In this document: in pieces, positions 24,663 through 34,857 of the stretch
How positions within the stretch are numbered: position 1 is the first letter of the stretch
Layout: each line of letters begins with the position of its first letter
NCBI GenBank assembly: GCA_946186915.1
Contig: CAMHOY010000009.1
Location: 24,108 to 88,107 of the forward strand
From: an uncultured Bacteroidales bacterium
Lineage (GTDB): Bacteria; Bacteroidota; Bacteroidia; Bacteroidales; Paludibacteraceae
DNA: 64,000 nucleotides
Direction: 5' to 3'
Program-made: the position numbers and the translations under genes
The notes under the pieces: generated by a model
Databases searched by the model: none
What the model saw: only the letters and a program-made list of their open reading frames with translations
What the model was told of the DNA's origin: nothing

Positions 24663-27600
24663 CTAATCTCCTGTCCGTACATTGTATAGACATGTCCATT
24701 GCGCAGGATGAGCACATGTCCGTTCTTAATAATCTTCATTGCCTTTTCTCCGCTATTTTGTATCGGGTCGAGATCGGTAGCGATATCGTCTCCCGTTCCG
24801 GACGGGTTAAAGCCACGACGGCGGATATAATAGCGGTTTTCATGGCTGGTCTCGGGTGTCTCGATTGTGAGGCATATACCATCAGAGATGGTTCGCTCCG
24901 AATCGGTGAGCGCATCGTAGAGGACGAGTTCGCCGTCAATAGCGTTGACGCCGGTGAACCAGAGGTTGGTGACGGGGTCATAGGGCAGCGGACTCATATA
25001 GAACGATACGGGGATATTGAGCACCTCGTCCCGAAGATCAATACTGAGTCCATACTCCCCTTCCGACGCATATATATTAAACGGCGTGGTCGGCGTATTG
25101 GTCATCGAGAAACTATTGATATTAAGGGTAGTCAACATTGCATCTTCTCCATCGAGCACCTCGGCATGGTACCCTTGACCGATGAGCAGTCTCGAGACGC
25201 AGCGCGGCGAGACGGGGTTGATAGCCGTGACGGTCATGATACCCTTGGCCAATGGCGACTGGCCGGTAGCCATTTGCGATTGGCGATTATTGAGTTGGGT
25301 CTTATACCGCTTGGGGGCCGGTGATGGAGGCGGCACGACGGGCAGGGTCACGATGCGGCTGGTATTGAGCGTCACTGTTTTCTCCGTTGCTTCAGAGGGG
25401 ACAGAAATCACTATTGCGTGCATCGGCGGGAGGTACCGCTGCAGGTTGGTCAGTTCGTTGGTTGTGGCCAGCGCTGCGTCTCTGGATATCGTCGTATAAG
25501 CGCCTGCGGCGTTGATATATCCGAACTCTCCGCTCAGTTCATTATCGGCAATAAAGCCCCAGATGTCGATATATCCCATGGTGGGGTTACCGAAGACGAA
25601 AGAGGTCGAAGCCACTGCATTGGTGAGGATATAGTCCTTGCTCGTAGCCAATATGCCCGGCTCGAAGGCCAGTCTGCCGACTTTCTCGGAAGCGCTTGCG
25701 ACAGCAGCACGTTGCGCGGGCAGGCCGGACTCATAGAAATCCCAGAGTTTATCACCGGAGACATTATAATAATAATATATCTCGTCGTGTTTCGGGAGTC
25801 TGACTTCGGCTCGGTTGCCGGATTTGGTACGCGAATAGATTGCCCATCCCTGCGCAGCCGGGAGCGGGAGGGTCATTGCATTGGTGACCTTCGACCAATC
25901 GGCTTTGGCGGTATAGACCGAGTCTTCCACGTTGTCGCCGTTACCTTTCTGGACGACCTCGCGGCTATAGACGGAGAGCCAGAAGGAGGCGTTACCATAG
26001 GTAGCGCTACGTCCGGAGGCGTCGAATGTACCCACCTCCCATGCGGGCGTTTCATGCGTCAGGTCCGCGTTCGCCATGAAGATATCTCCGGAGAGGAGAC
26101 CTTCTACCGGCGAGGTACGGAGCGCCCATGTCTCATGCGGCATAGTCAGGTCCGCAATCACGCTATCGTAGATGAGGCGTTGTTGCTGGCTGAGGGCAGC
26201 TCCCGGCAGGAAGCGGATGGAATGGCAGGTATTGTATTTGAATCCTACCTGTTGGACGGAGTCCTCGGACGGAATCGTAGCGGGCAGCACCGGATAGGGT
26301 TTGCCATCCGTCATCGGCGGCACGATCACATAGCTGGTAGGCAGCGGCGCAAAGCGCGCATCGGCATGGATAGGCACGTTATGCTCCGTGATACCGATCC
26401 AGTTCGCGGGGTTATTCCACTTGTTATCCGAGGACTGCGGATCCCAGCGCAGGTAGTTCGGCACGACGCTGACAATGAACGGGATTGTACCTACCGGGCA
26501 GTCTCCTATTCCTCCCCAACCGTCAAGTCCCAGACTTGTCATCATCTCGATACCGAAGGTATAGCTGTATCCGTCGCGCATGCTATAGTTGGTAGCAGCA
26601 GCGGGCACGAGATGAAGCGTATCGCCTCCGTTCCTGTAATAACCCGTATTGTCACCGTCCGTATTCCAGGATCTATCCGGCTCGAGGGCAATCGTATGCA
26701 CACCCTCGCGGAATTCCGGGTCGTTGGTTGACAAGAAGATGACTTGCTTCAGCGCCACTCTCGGATTATCCGTCCCTTCGAACATCATGAGCGAGTCAAT
26801 CGAGATAGCTATATCGGAATTTGCATGCAATGCATCCGCCAGGACAGTAATCGGATATTGCGACTCTTCCTCCGAGCGGTTGAGTCCGCCGATGACCAAC
26901 GGCACGCCGTTACCCAGCGTGGATGCCATCGAAATATGTACGGGGGTCGGACATACATCGATATTCAGATCCTGCATTACCTCGGAGCCGGTACCCGGAA
27001 TCGGGAAGATGGTATATTGTACCGACTCGCTGACCGGCGTAACGATGGTCAGGTTCTCCTGATAGAGCGTGAGGAATCCGGCGTTCACCAGATGGGCGAG
27101 GACGTCATACGGATGCACATCCTCGGAGAGGGTCACACCATTTCCGAGTTGGACGTTCTTCATCGTATTCCTATTCACCTCCGCGAGAGAATGGGCCATA
27201 CAGTTCGGATTGTTTGTACCACCGGTACCCTGGTCCGGATTGGCACGGAGGATATCCTTAATCACTTTCTCTATATCGCTGTACTTATAGCCGTATCGCG
27301 CCTTGCTGGAAGCCTCAGCGGTATCTCCATGGAGGAGCCAGTCGTTATAACACGAGCCGGTGACTTCAATAGGCGCGGTATTATTCAGCAGGATGGTACC
27401 TTTGACATGCAGGGACACATCATAGGTGGTATTGGAACACATTGCCGACACCTCCTTCTCCGGCTGCTCTTCTCCGTTGAGCGTGAGGATCATACGGTTT
27501 CGTACTCTCAGCGAACGGGTCAAGGCGCATTTACTGGAGAGGAGTTCCTCATACCTGCCTGCCATATGGATCATATAGGTATTATCCGCAGCCATCTTCG

Positions 27601-30600
27601 CCGAGTGGATGACATAGAATACCGGACGGATAGAGTCATCCAGATGCTCGAAGACGTATCCCTTACGGAAGACGATGACGGAGGGATCGGTTTCATGTTG
27701 TGCCAAGGTGGTCTCAAATTTATCAACCAGTCCCTGCAGGTTCGGGAATACGGAATCATTCGGCAATTCCGGTGTGTAGTGGCGGCTCGGCAGGTCGATT
27801 CGTCCATAGACGGTATCCTTGACAGAAGGAGGAGTGGTCGGCTTTATCACCTCATTATCATAGCCGTCCACCAGCTTGAGGAAGGTGGTGTCATTGGACT
27901 TGGTGATCTCCTGCGCGGTATAGTACTCGCTACCCGAAGCATAGATTTCATCGGTGAAGCCCTGGTAGTCCACACGGAGCACGATATGGGTAAGGGAGTC
28001 GCTTTCGTTCTCGTTCTTACAAGTGGTGTTCGCCTGATAAACCATCAACGGCGGTTTAGTAGCGAAGATACACATGTCATCAATGATGAAGTCATTACCG
28101 TCATCATTAGACGCCATGTTATACACCCGTACGCGGAAGTGTACATATTCCTTATCTTGCTCGATGGGGAAGTATATCTGGTACCACTTGTTGGACTGCG
28201 CCAGGTCTCCGGTCAGATAGGAAGTGATATCCTCCCATGCGGAGCCATCCAATGAGCCTTGTACGGAGAAAAGGAAGTTCGGGCAGGATTTACCTGTTTC
28301 GTTACCGGGATTCCCAACATAGGCGGAGAAGTAGAGCTTCTGTCCCTCGCAGAGGTGTGACTCCAGCGAGAGGGCGGCTACCTGTCCGGCAGAGGACATA
28401 CCATCGCAGAAGATCATATATCCGTTCGCGGCACCGCCGTGTTGCTCCATCTTGTGCCAATAGTTACCGAACGACGGGATACGGTTGATGAGGTTATACT
28501 CACCCATGTTCGCGAGGTTCGCCAAACCGTTCTTGTTATGCGGACGGTTATCGGGAAGGACCGCCGTTTTTGGATACGCGAATCCATAAGAAGCGTCCGC
28601 CCATGGCAGCGGGTGCGGATAGACGGTATAGTCCGTTCCGGGTTTGTTATAGTCGAAGTTAAGTCGTTCAAGCACTTCGTAGTTCTGCTCTATCTCGTCA
28701 TTGGGAAGGATGGCTTTGCCGGCATTCTCCAACTTCGGTCCGAACATCGTCTCACGATGGTACAATATCTTGTACCGGCATATATTGAACCAATAATCGC
28801 CGGGATCATTCGCCTCATCCTCTGTACCTACATTGGTAGATTTCACACTCCGTGCGCGCAAACAATATATTACTGTATCGACTCCGGATGGAGAAGTAAC
28901 ATTACCTTTCAGCGGCACGACGAGAAAGTCATTCGCCTCCGAGATGGAATGCGTACAAGGCGTATAGGCATCCGTAGAGGGATTATAGGTAAACCATTCG
29001 CATTCGGCATCCCATCCGCCGCACCAGATCATGGTATCTTTCGCAGTAGCATCAAAAGAATCCCAGTTATCGTCACGCATGTAGTATCCCAGGAGGGACT
29101 CGGAGTGCTGACCTTTCTTCAGGTTATCGTAGCTATAACGTTGCTCGGTTGTCAGAAGGAGGCGGTTCCCTATCGGCGCACGCACCACGTGGTCTTCCAG
29201 ATATTTCTGGCCGGCATAGGGAGCACCCAACGCATATTTATAATGCTCCATAGTGTCCGCTCTCTCGGTCCAAGGACGGAGTTCGTATATCTCGCGTAGC
29301 GAGAGGGTCGGCTCGATGATATTGGTCATCGTATCCAACTTCGCCGTATCGACCTGGTTGACATTTTTCATGGACAACGGCAGGTTGTCGTAATAGACAC
29401 TGAGGTCCACCGCATAGGTCTCGATTGCTTTGTTCTGCGGCGGATAGAGCATCGGTGCCTTGGAAGGAGGATCCTTACGCGCATTATAATCCGCCGAAGG
29501 CACATGGAAGACGGTGTAACGTCCCTGTGTTACCAGTTTCTTGCCTTTACTGTGATCATCCGGATCTTTCCAGACAGAGTCTCCAATGACGCGGAACGGG
29601 AAGTTCCCTTTACTACCGGTATTGGTCGGTGCGGTTTCCCATCGCTCGTTGGGGATATCCGTATCTTCTTTTCCCGGCTGGAGCGAATACCAGCGCCACC
29701 ATCCGTAGAAGTTACGCTCGCGGACAGGCAGTTCGACACGCTGGTCGGTCGATTGCGCTTCGTTAGACGGGTTATAATAATAGAGGATGTTCTTGTTCTC
29801 ATGTACCTGCTGTACACCATCTTTCAGTGTATCGCCCGAAGCACCTCTGGAGTGCATGAGGTTCTGGTTACCGGCGTACTGGAAGCGGCTGGCTTGCATG
29901 ACTTGGAGACGGAAGTTGACATATTTCCACTTACCGACCCCATCGAGATACATGGTATAGGCCAGGATCAAGTTCGCCGAGCGCGGTGCGCGGATACCGT
30001 TGCCCAGACAACGGACGGTGATTGTATTGTCCGTCATGCTACTGATTTCGCACCAGTCGGGCGTATTACCATACTCATCCAACAGACGTATCTCTGCACG
30101 CGCAGGGTTCGTCAATTTCATCAGGGAGGTCAGGTCTTCACCGTCTCCGGTATAAGCAACTACCTGGTTCTCCGTATTCAGGGTATTGGTACCGAAACGA
30201 TGGTCAGTATGGAGGATGAAGGTATGTTCATCATTCACATCCGTTGACACCTCCGGCGGGAAGACATAGTAATGCTCATCGCCCTCCACCGAACAGATGA
30301 GCGAATCATACGCTGCCTCGTGGAAGGTTCGGCGAATAAGCGGAATCTTAAGATGCGCGTCATCAACCGAAGTGAAGCTGCTCCATGCTTCTTTGAAACG
30401 ATAGGCCGGAGCACCGGATTGCAGGGAAATCTGCACATCAAGGGTATCGACGATATTCACGTATTTGCCTCCATACATCACGTCCATCGGGATGCCGGGA
30501 GCCGGTGTGACGGTCGTGGTGAGGTTAGCGTTCGTCGTCCTGCTCAATCCGCTGGCTCCTGCAGTGAAGCGGCTATCGTGTATGATAGTAATTGTCGTAT

Positions 30601-33600
30601 CCGTTTTCCAGTCGTTTCCGGCAGATACGAGGTCGGATATATCATTCTCGTCTTCTCGGCCGCAATAGGTCAGCGTGTTATCAAGCAGCATGGAGTAGAT
30701 GCGATACGCTTTGTATCGCGTCTGCACGGTAACGCCGCTCGTACTGCCATATACGAACTCCAGTTGGTCTTTATTCGGATAGGCACCGTTATTGAGGAGG
30801 TTGTATTCGCGTTGCAGGTACGTCCAGGAGAATACAGTCGCTTCTTCGTCGTTTTCGGTCAGGGTCAGCGAAGGAACATCGGCCGTCACCGAGAACTTCA
30901 GCCATTTGTTGTCTCCGTATTTGAGTTTGACCTGTTCCTCGAAGTTGGCATTCTCGTTGACATAGGTATTGACATACACGTAGGTCAGTTCAGAGGCTCC
31001 TGTCGTTGCCACGTCGGGTTCAGACGAGCCGTTGATAACGAAGTCCAGATTGACGTCATACTCCGTCCGGAGCGTAAGCCGATGCGCCGCCTGATCCGCA
31101 TAGGTATAGGTCCACGGCGTGATATACTTGACATCGTTGTTCGCCGAGTTCGCCGATCCTTTGACGAGTTGGGTCTTACCATCCGCACTGCTATAGAGCA
31201 CATCACCTTTCTTTTCGTACTGACGGAAGATAAGGGTTTTCTCTGCCAGTCCTACTTCGCCCGCCGTGATGAAATAGCGTTTGCCTCCAGCTACGGCAGA
31301 CCATATGAGTTCGGAATCCGCGAGTGCGGATTGCATCAGCGGCACACGCCCCCTAACCGGATACGTCGTTTCGCCCACCGTTGCGGTAGAGTTGATAAGG
31401 AGTGTATCGTAGTTCACGCCGGAGCTGTTATCGGCTTTAGTGACGAGGGTGATATAGTTATCGCGTGTCTCGGACGCATTGACAGTGAAATACGCACCGC
31501 CGCTTTGGAAGGAGCATTGCGCTGAGGTCAGGTGGAGCGAAGAAGTAGCATCTACCGAGGAGAGGATCTCCTCTCCGAGCACGTTGCCGTCGGTATCGAG
31601 CAACTGACGGGAGTTGACTTTCGCCATGGTAAAGGTCAGTCGTTTAGAGTCATCCGCCAGCGGGTTGAAGTTATAAACCGGATACTCGGGGGTGATTTCC
31701 AGTTTGGTTTCCACAGCTCCGTGGTGAGCCGTTTTTGTACGGATGATGATGTCCCTGTAGCGTGAGCCATCGGGAAGGACATGCAGTCCGGGCGCGCCCT
31801 CTTTCCAACGGCCGTAGTACTCTTTGATCTTTACCGGTCCAAGTGTCCTGAGGCGGATACGCAGAGTATCGACGATGTCGATGTACTCACCCTCATAAAT
31901 GACATCAACCGGGGTATTCAAACCGCTTTGGATGAGGCGTCCGAAGTAATTCTTGTCCAACCGGTCGCCGATCATGTGAGGTTTATCATCATCATCGACC
32001 GTACCGAGAGATTCTACGCGTGCATCACGGATATACTCAAAGCTCTCCTCCAAACGGTACTTCGGATTAAGACGCAACTGCATATATTCGGTAATGTTCT
32101 CATTCTGATTCGGGTGGAAATAGACGGTGTCGTTGTCCAGCTTCATCATCGCCAACAGGTGCTTACCGATGAGTTTGGACCACACCTCGCTTTGTATATT
32201 CTCGTCCTGGTGGATACCGAAAGTGATTGTATCGGTCCATGCCGTAGTGGTATCCGGAATCACGACATAATGCTCATCCGCCACGCGGACACGGGAGATC
32301 TGGAAGACGGTTGCGTTCTCCTCCGAAGCGTCGCCGTCAAATTGGTTATCGGCAGCATTATATTTAATCCACGGCGCATCGTGGTTGGAGCGCTCATAAC
32401 GCGTAATGGCCCCTACCCCGTTTCTTCCGAGATAGTGAGTGGAAGACAGCTTGGCGTTCTGAACATCCGCTACGGTGTAGTCCGGCCATCCGTTTCGGCC
32501 GCCGGCACCCGTCGATTTGAACAGACCCGCCCACGTATTGTTTCCAATGACCGTATTCGGGTCAGTATAATACAGACCAAGGTATTCTTCATCACCCGGA
32601 GCGAAGTTCTCATAGAAGAGAAGTGAGTCCACCGCGCCATAACGCATCTCACGGCGAGGATCCAGCACTACTTCGTCGGCCGCACACTCAACGCAGGGAC
32701 TGGGATGGGTAAGCACCTTGAAGGTATTGATATAGCGGTTATCCACGTTATCCGCATTCGCCATACCCTGGTACGCATCGGTCCATTCTGCAATGCTACG
32801 GGCACGGGAGAAACGCGGCGCTGCCGTACCCGGGTGGGTCAGGAAGTAACGCTTGCCGTCCGCTTTCTTGAACGAGAGCGCCACATGGATCGTACCGGTA
32901 TAAGTAGCTTTTGCATACAGCGTGGTCGTTCCAGCAGGCAGGTCGATGACCTCGTCCGGACTATACAAGGTACCCGTACCGTCGGGATTCGTCGTCCATC
33001 CTTCAAACTCAAATCCTCCGACGAGACGCGCGTCCCGGATGGTAACGGACGTCTCGTTGTGCATCGGGTACTGGTCCGCGAGGGTATCGCCCACACACCC
33101 GTTATTGTCATAATGAATATGTCGATCGGGGTTTGCCGGCACGAACTCGATTGCGCCATTGGGTGCGGAGTTATTGACGTATATACGCGCCCAGCCGTCC
33201 ATGCCGACAATATCACCTCCACCGACAACCGGCACATCCGTACCACGTACCATCACACTCCAGCCGGGGATATCCGCACCCGGGTCGGTAGCGCTATATT
33301 CAGAGCCGGTGAACATCGTCGCTTTGATGGTCAAAGCGGCGTACTCCGCCGTGATATGCCACATCTCCTCGCACGTCCAAACCGTACCATCCGCATTCGG
33401 ACGCAACTGGATATTACGGCCGGTATTGGTTTGCAGGAAATATCCTCCCGGCGTAAACGCCACATCGAGGTTCTGCTTGCTCGTTTGCGTCGTATCTACG
33501 ATCATTCGTCCGTATGCACCTCTCGGCGCCTTAAGCCCCAAGTGCCAAATCTTCAAGGTGTCGATTTGCTTGAACTGGGAGTTAAACGCATCCCCTTGGT

Positions 33601-34738
33601 CCGTATGGCAATACTTATTCTGATAACCCACATAGTAGTATGTACTATCGGACTCCGGCACACTCATCCAGTCGGAAACATAGTACTTGGTATCGCCTTG
33701 ACGCTCCATGCAGACCAGACGATCGATGGTATAGGTCTTCTTCTTAGTGGTGTACGTAGCGGGCGTTACAGAAAAGTTTTTATTGTATTGCTTACAATCC
33801 TGCTCGTCATAGGCGAAATAATACGAATCCGCGCAAGTAGAAGTCAACGGATCATTCAGCACATACAAACGGAAAATCGTACGCGGGGTTGCATGGTGTT
33901 TATCTTTATTACCAAAAGCATACAATGCCTGACCCGGTAGAGCCGATGCTTCTTTGTTACTATATTGTATTGTGCTTAACGTTTTATTAAAACCGACCAC
34001 CGAAGCATTGGTGTAAGAAACAGGGCCGTTTCCACGCGGTATATCCAGCCAATAGACTTCGCGATAAGGAAGGCCTAAGAAACCATACCCCTTCTCGCCA
34101 TTCAATCGACCTTGGGCATCTTGCGTTCTTCCCTCTAAGGTTGTTAATGTTTTGTTCGGGTCAAACGTGGTAACGGTAGAGCGGTTGGTCGGCACAACAA
34201 AGATCGCGTTACAGATATTGGCATTGTTTGCCTCTCTGGTCAAATCGCCTTGATATCTAAAGGAATTACCGGAAGACGTGAGCAGCGTATAGGAATCGCC
34301 TCCCGGGTTGGTACTCCACATCGTATAGGCGATACCGTCCAACGTATAATTTTTACCACTATAAAGAAACGTTACAGGGTCATCAATAGTCCAGATAGAA
34401 GGAGATGAGGGTTCCGTTGCCGTAGCATCTTGCGGAATCAACTTAAGGAAGTTTCCTTTGCCTCCATCCCAGTCCGTGTAACCAAAATAACTTCCCGTCG
34501 TATAGCCCGGGTAATGGCACACGAAAAATTCTTCACCGGGATCTTCTACACCGTTACCATTTACATCAACCCACGTGGACAGCAATATACGGTCACCCTG
34601 TTTGAGATTGACTACCAGACCACCATCCGTCGGCGTAAAATCGTACACCGCGCCATACATTCCCAGCGCAACTAATACGACCGAAATCAACAACAGAATT
34701 CGTACCTTCAATTCCTTTTTAAAACAAACTATATTCAT
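24659..34738 (-). CDS. Giant secreted modular protein (3359 aa)
   Basis: The frame is open up to 34885, but ATG 34738 is chosen. It is followed by a signal peptide (KVRILLLISVVLVALGMYG) and lies 30 nt after a promoter box, whereas the first 49 codons of the longer frame lie upstream of the box. The protein is a string of beta-rich modules. A Listeria-Bacteroides-type repeat (FEGWTTNPDGTGTLYSPDE) lies near residue 590. Two copies of a module with PVDVIYEGEYIDIVDTL and PMDVMYGGKYVNIVDTL lie in the middle. A jelly-roll-like segment ends in NDFIIDDMCIFA near residue 2250. The end (MKIIKNGHVLILRNGHVYTM then YGQEIR) is the typical Bacteroidetes type IX-like C-terminal form. Adhesion or carbohydrate binding at the surface is likely, and no enzyme motif was seen. 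Confidence 0.85.
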   Translation of the reverse strand: MNIVCFKKELKVRILLLISVVLVALGMYGAVYDFTPTDGGLVVNLKQGDRILLSTWVDVNGNGVEDPGEEFFVCHYPGYTTGSYFGYTDWDGGKGNFLKLIPQDATATEPSSPSIWTIDDPVTFLYSGKNYTLDGIAYTMWSTNPGGDSYTLLTSSGNSFRYQGDLTREANNANICNAIFVVPTNRSTVTTFDPNKTLTTLEGRTQDAQGRLNGEKGYGFLGLPYREVYWLDIPRGNGPVSYTNASVVGFNKTLSTIQYSNKEASALPGQALYAFGNKDKHHATPRTIFRLYVLNDPLTSTCADSYYFAYDEQDCKQYNKNFSVTPATYTTKKKTYTIDRLVCMERQGDTKYYVSDWMSVPESDSTYYYVGYQNKYCHTDQGDAFNSQFKQIDTLKIWHLGLKAPRGAYGRMIVDTTQTSKQNLDVAFTPGGYFLQTNTGRNIQLRPNADGTVWTCEEMWHITAEYAALTIKATMFTGSEYSATDPGADIPGWSVMVRGTDVPVVGGGDIVGMDGWARIYVNNSAPNGAIEFVPANPDRHIHYDNNGCVGDTLADQYPMHNETSVTIRDARLVGGFEFEGWTTNPDGTGTLYSPDEVIDLPAGTTTLYAKATYTGTIHVALSFKKADGKRYFLTHPGTAAPRFSRARSIAEWTDAYQGMANADNVDNRYINTFKVLTHPSPCVECAADEVVLDPRREMRYGAVDSLLFYENFAPGDEEYLGLYYTDPNTVIGNNTWAGLFKSTGAGGRNGWPDYTVADVQNAKLSSTHYLGRNGVGAITRYERSNHDAPWIKYNAADNQFDGDASEENATVFQISRVRVADEHYVVIPDTTTAWTDTITFGIHQDENIQSEVWSKLIGKHLLAMMKLDNDTVYFHPNQNENITEYMQLRLNPKYRLEESFEYIRDARVESLGTVDDDDKPHMIGDRLDKNYFGRLIQSGLNTPVDVIYEGEYIDIVDTLRIRLRTLGPVKIKEYYGRWKEGAPGLHVLPDGSRYRDIIIRTKTAHHGAVETKLEITPEYPVYNFNPLADDSKRLTFTMAKVNSRQLLDTDGNVLGEEILSSVDATSSLHLTSAQCSFQSGGAYFTVNASETRDNYITLVTKADNSSGVNYDTLLINSTATVGETTYPVRGRVPLMQSALADSELIWSAVAGGKRYFITAGEVGLAEKTLIFRQYEKKGDVLYSSADGKTQLVKGSANSANNDVKYITPWTYTYADQAAHRLTLRTEYDVNLDFVINGSSEPDVATTGASELTYVYVNTYVNENANFEEQVKLKYGDNKWLKFSVTADVPSLTLTENDEEATVFSWTYLQREYNLLNNGAYPNKDQLEFVYGSTSGVTVQTRYKAYRIYSMLLDNTLTYCGREDENDISDLVSAGNDWKTDTTITIIHDSRFTAGASGLSRTTNANLTTTVTPAPGIPMDVMYGGKYVNIVDTLDVQISLQSGAPAYRFKEAWSSFTSVDDAHLKIPLIRRTFHEAAYDSLICSVEGDEHYYVFPPEVSTDVNDEHTFILHTDHRFGTNTLNTENQVVAYTGDGEDLTSLMKLTNPARAEIRLLDEYGNTPDWCEISSMTDNTITVRCLGNGIRAPRSANLILAYTMYLDGVGKWKYVNFRLQVMQASRFQYAGNQNLMHSRGASGDTLKDGVQQVHENKNILYYYNPSNEAQSTDQRVELPVRERNFYGWWRWYSLQPGKEDTDIPNERWETAPTNTGSKGNFPFRVIGDSVWKDPDDHSKGKKLVTQGRYTVFHVPSADYNARKDPPSKAPMLYPPQNKAIETYAVDLSVYYDNLPLSMKNVNQVDTAKLDTMTNIIEPTLSLREIYELRPWTERADTMEHYKYALGAPYAGQKYLEDHVVRAPIGNRLLLTTEQRYSYDNLKKGQHSESLLGYYMRDDNWDSFDATAKDTMIWCGGWDAECEWFTYNPSTDAYTPCTHSISEANDFLVVPLKGNVTSPSGVDTVIYCLRARSVKSTNVGTEDEANDPGDYWFNICRYKILYHRETMFGPKLENAGKAILPNDEIEQNYEVLERLNFDYNKPGTDYTVYPHPLPWADASYGFAYPKTAVLPDNRPHNKNGLANLANMGEYNLINRIPSFGNYWHKMEQHGGAANGYMIFCDGMSSAGQVAALSLESHLCEGQKLYFSAYVGNPGNETGKSCPNFLFSVQGSLDGSAWEDITSYLTGDLAQSNKWYQIYFPIEQDKEYVHFRVRVYNMASNDDGNDFIIDDMCIFATKPPLMVYQANTTCKNENESDSLTHIVLRVDYQGFTDEIYASGSEYYTAQEITKSNDTTFLKLVDGYDNEVIKPTTPPSVKDTVYGRIDLPSRHYTPELPNDSVFPNLQGLVDKFETTLAQHETDPSVIVFRKGYVFEHLDDSIRPVFYVIHSAKMAADNTYMIHMAGRYEELLSSKCALTRSLRVRNRMILTLNGEEQPEKEVSAMCSNTTYDVSLHVKGTILLNNTAPIEVTGSCYNDWLLHGDTAEASSKARYGYKYSDIEKVIKDILRANPDQGTGGTNNPNCMAHSLAEVNRNTMKNVQLGNGVTLSEDVHPYDVLAHLVNAGFLTLYQENLTIVTPVSESVQYTIFPIPGTGSEVMQDLNIDVCPTPVHISMASTLGNGVPLVIGGLNRSEEESQYPITVLADALHANSDIAISIDSLMMFEGTDNPRVALKQVIFLSTNDPEFREGVHTIALEPDRSWNTDGDNTGYYRNGGDTLHLVPAAATNYSMRDGYSYTFGIEMMTSLGLDGWGGIGDCPVGTIPFIVSVVPNYLRWDPQSSDNKWNNPANWIGITEHNVPIHADARFAPLPTSYVIVPPMTDGKPYPVLPATIPSEDSVQQVGFKYNTCHSIRFLPGAALSQQQRLIYDSVIADLTMPHETWALRTSPVEGLLSGDIFMANADLTHETPAWEVGTFDASGRSATYGNASFWLSVYSREVVQKGNGDNVEDSVYTAKADWSKVTNAMTLPLPAAQGWAIYSRTKSGNRAEVRLPKHDEIYYYYNVSGDKLWDFYESGLPAQRAAVASASEKVGRLAFEPGILATSKDYILTNAVASTSFVFGNPTMGYIDIWGFIADNELSGEFGYINAAGAYTTISRDAALATTNELTNLQRYLPPMHAIVISVPSEATEKTVTLNTSRIVTLPVVPPPSPAPKRYKTQLNNRQSQMATGQSPLAKGIMTVTAINPVSPRCVSRLLIGQGYHAEVLDGEDAMLTTLNINSFSMTNTPTTPFNIYASEGEYGLSIDLRDEVLNIPVSFYMSPLPYDPVTNLWFTGVNAIDGELVLYDALTDSERTISDGICLTIETPETSHENRYYIRRRGFNPSGTGDDIATDLDPIQNSGEKAMKIIKNGHVLILRNGHVYTMYGQEIR

Positions 34739-34768
34739 AGCGTAATTGTAATATACAAAAAATCGGCG

Positions 34769-34799
34769 CAAAGGTACAAAAAATCCCGCACGTGCGCAA
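34769..34799 (-). promoter_or_regulatory. Promoter of the giant-protein operon
   Basis: TACCTTTG (34776-34769) with TTG (34799-34797) 20 nt upstream, minus strand. The -33 end overlaps the palindrome GCACGTGC, a possible operator. Confidence 0.75.
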
Positions 34800-34857
34800 G
34801 ACATGCGGGCAATTATTGACGTATTATTAAGAAAAAACGCTAATTTTTTACGGAAAG

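Noticed and set aside
24383..33940. Many plus-strand frames of 100-500 codons opposite the giant gene
   Set aside because: All are antisense to a continuous 3359-codon gene with signal peptide and promoter.
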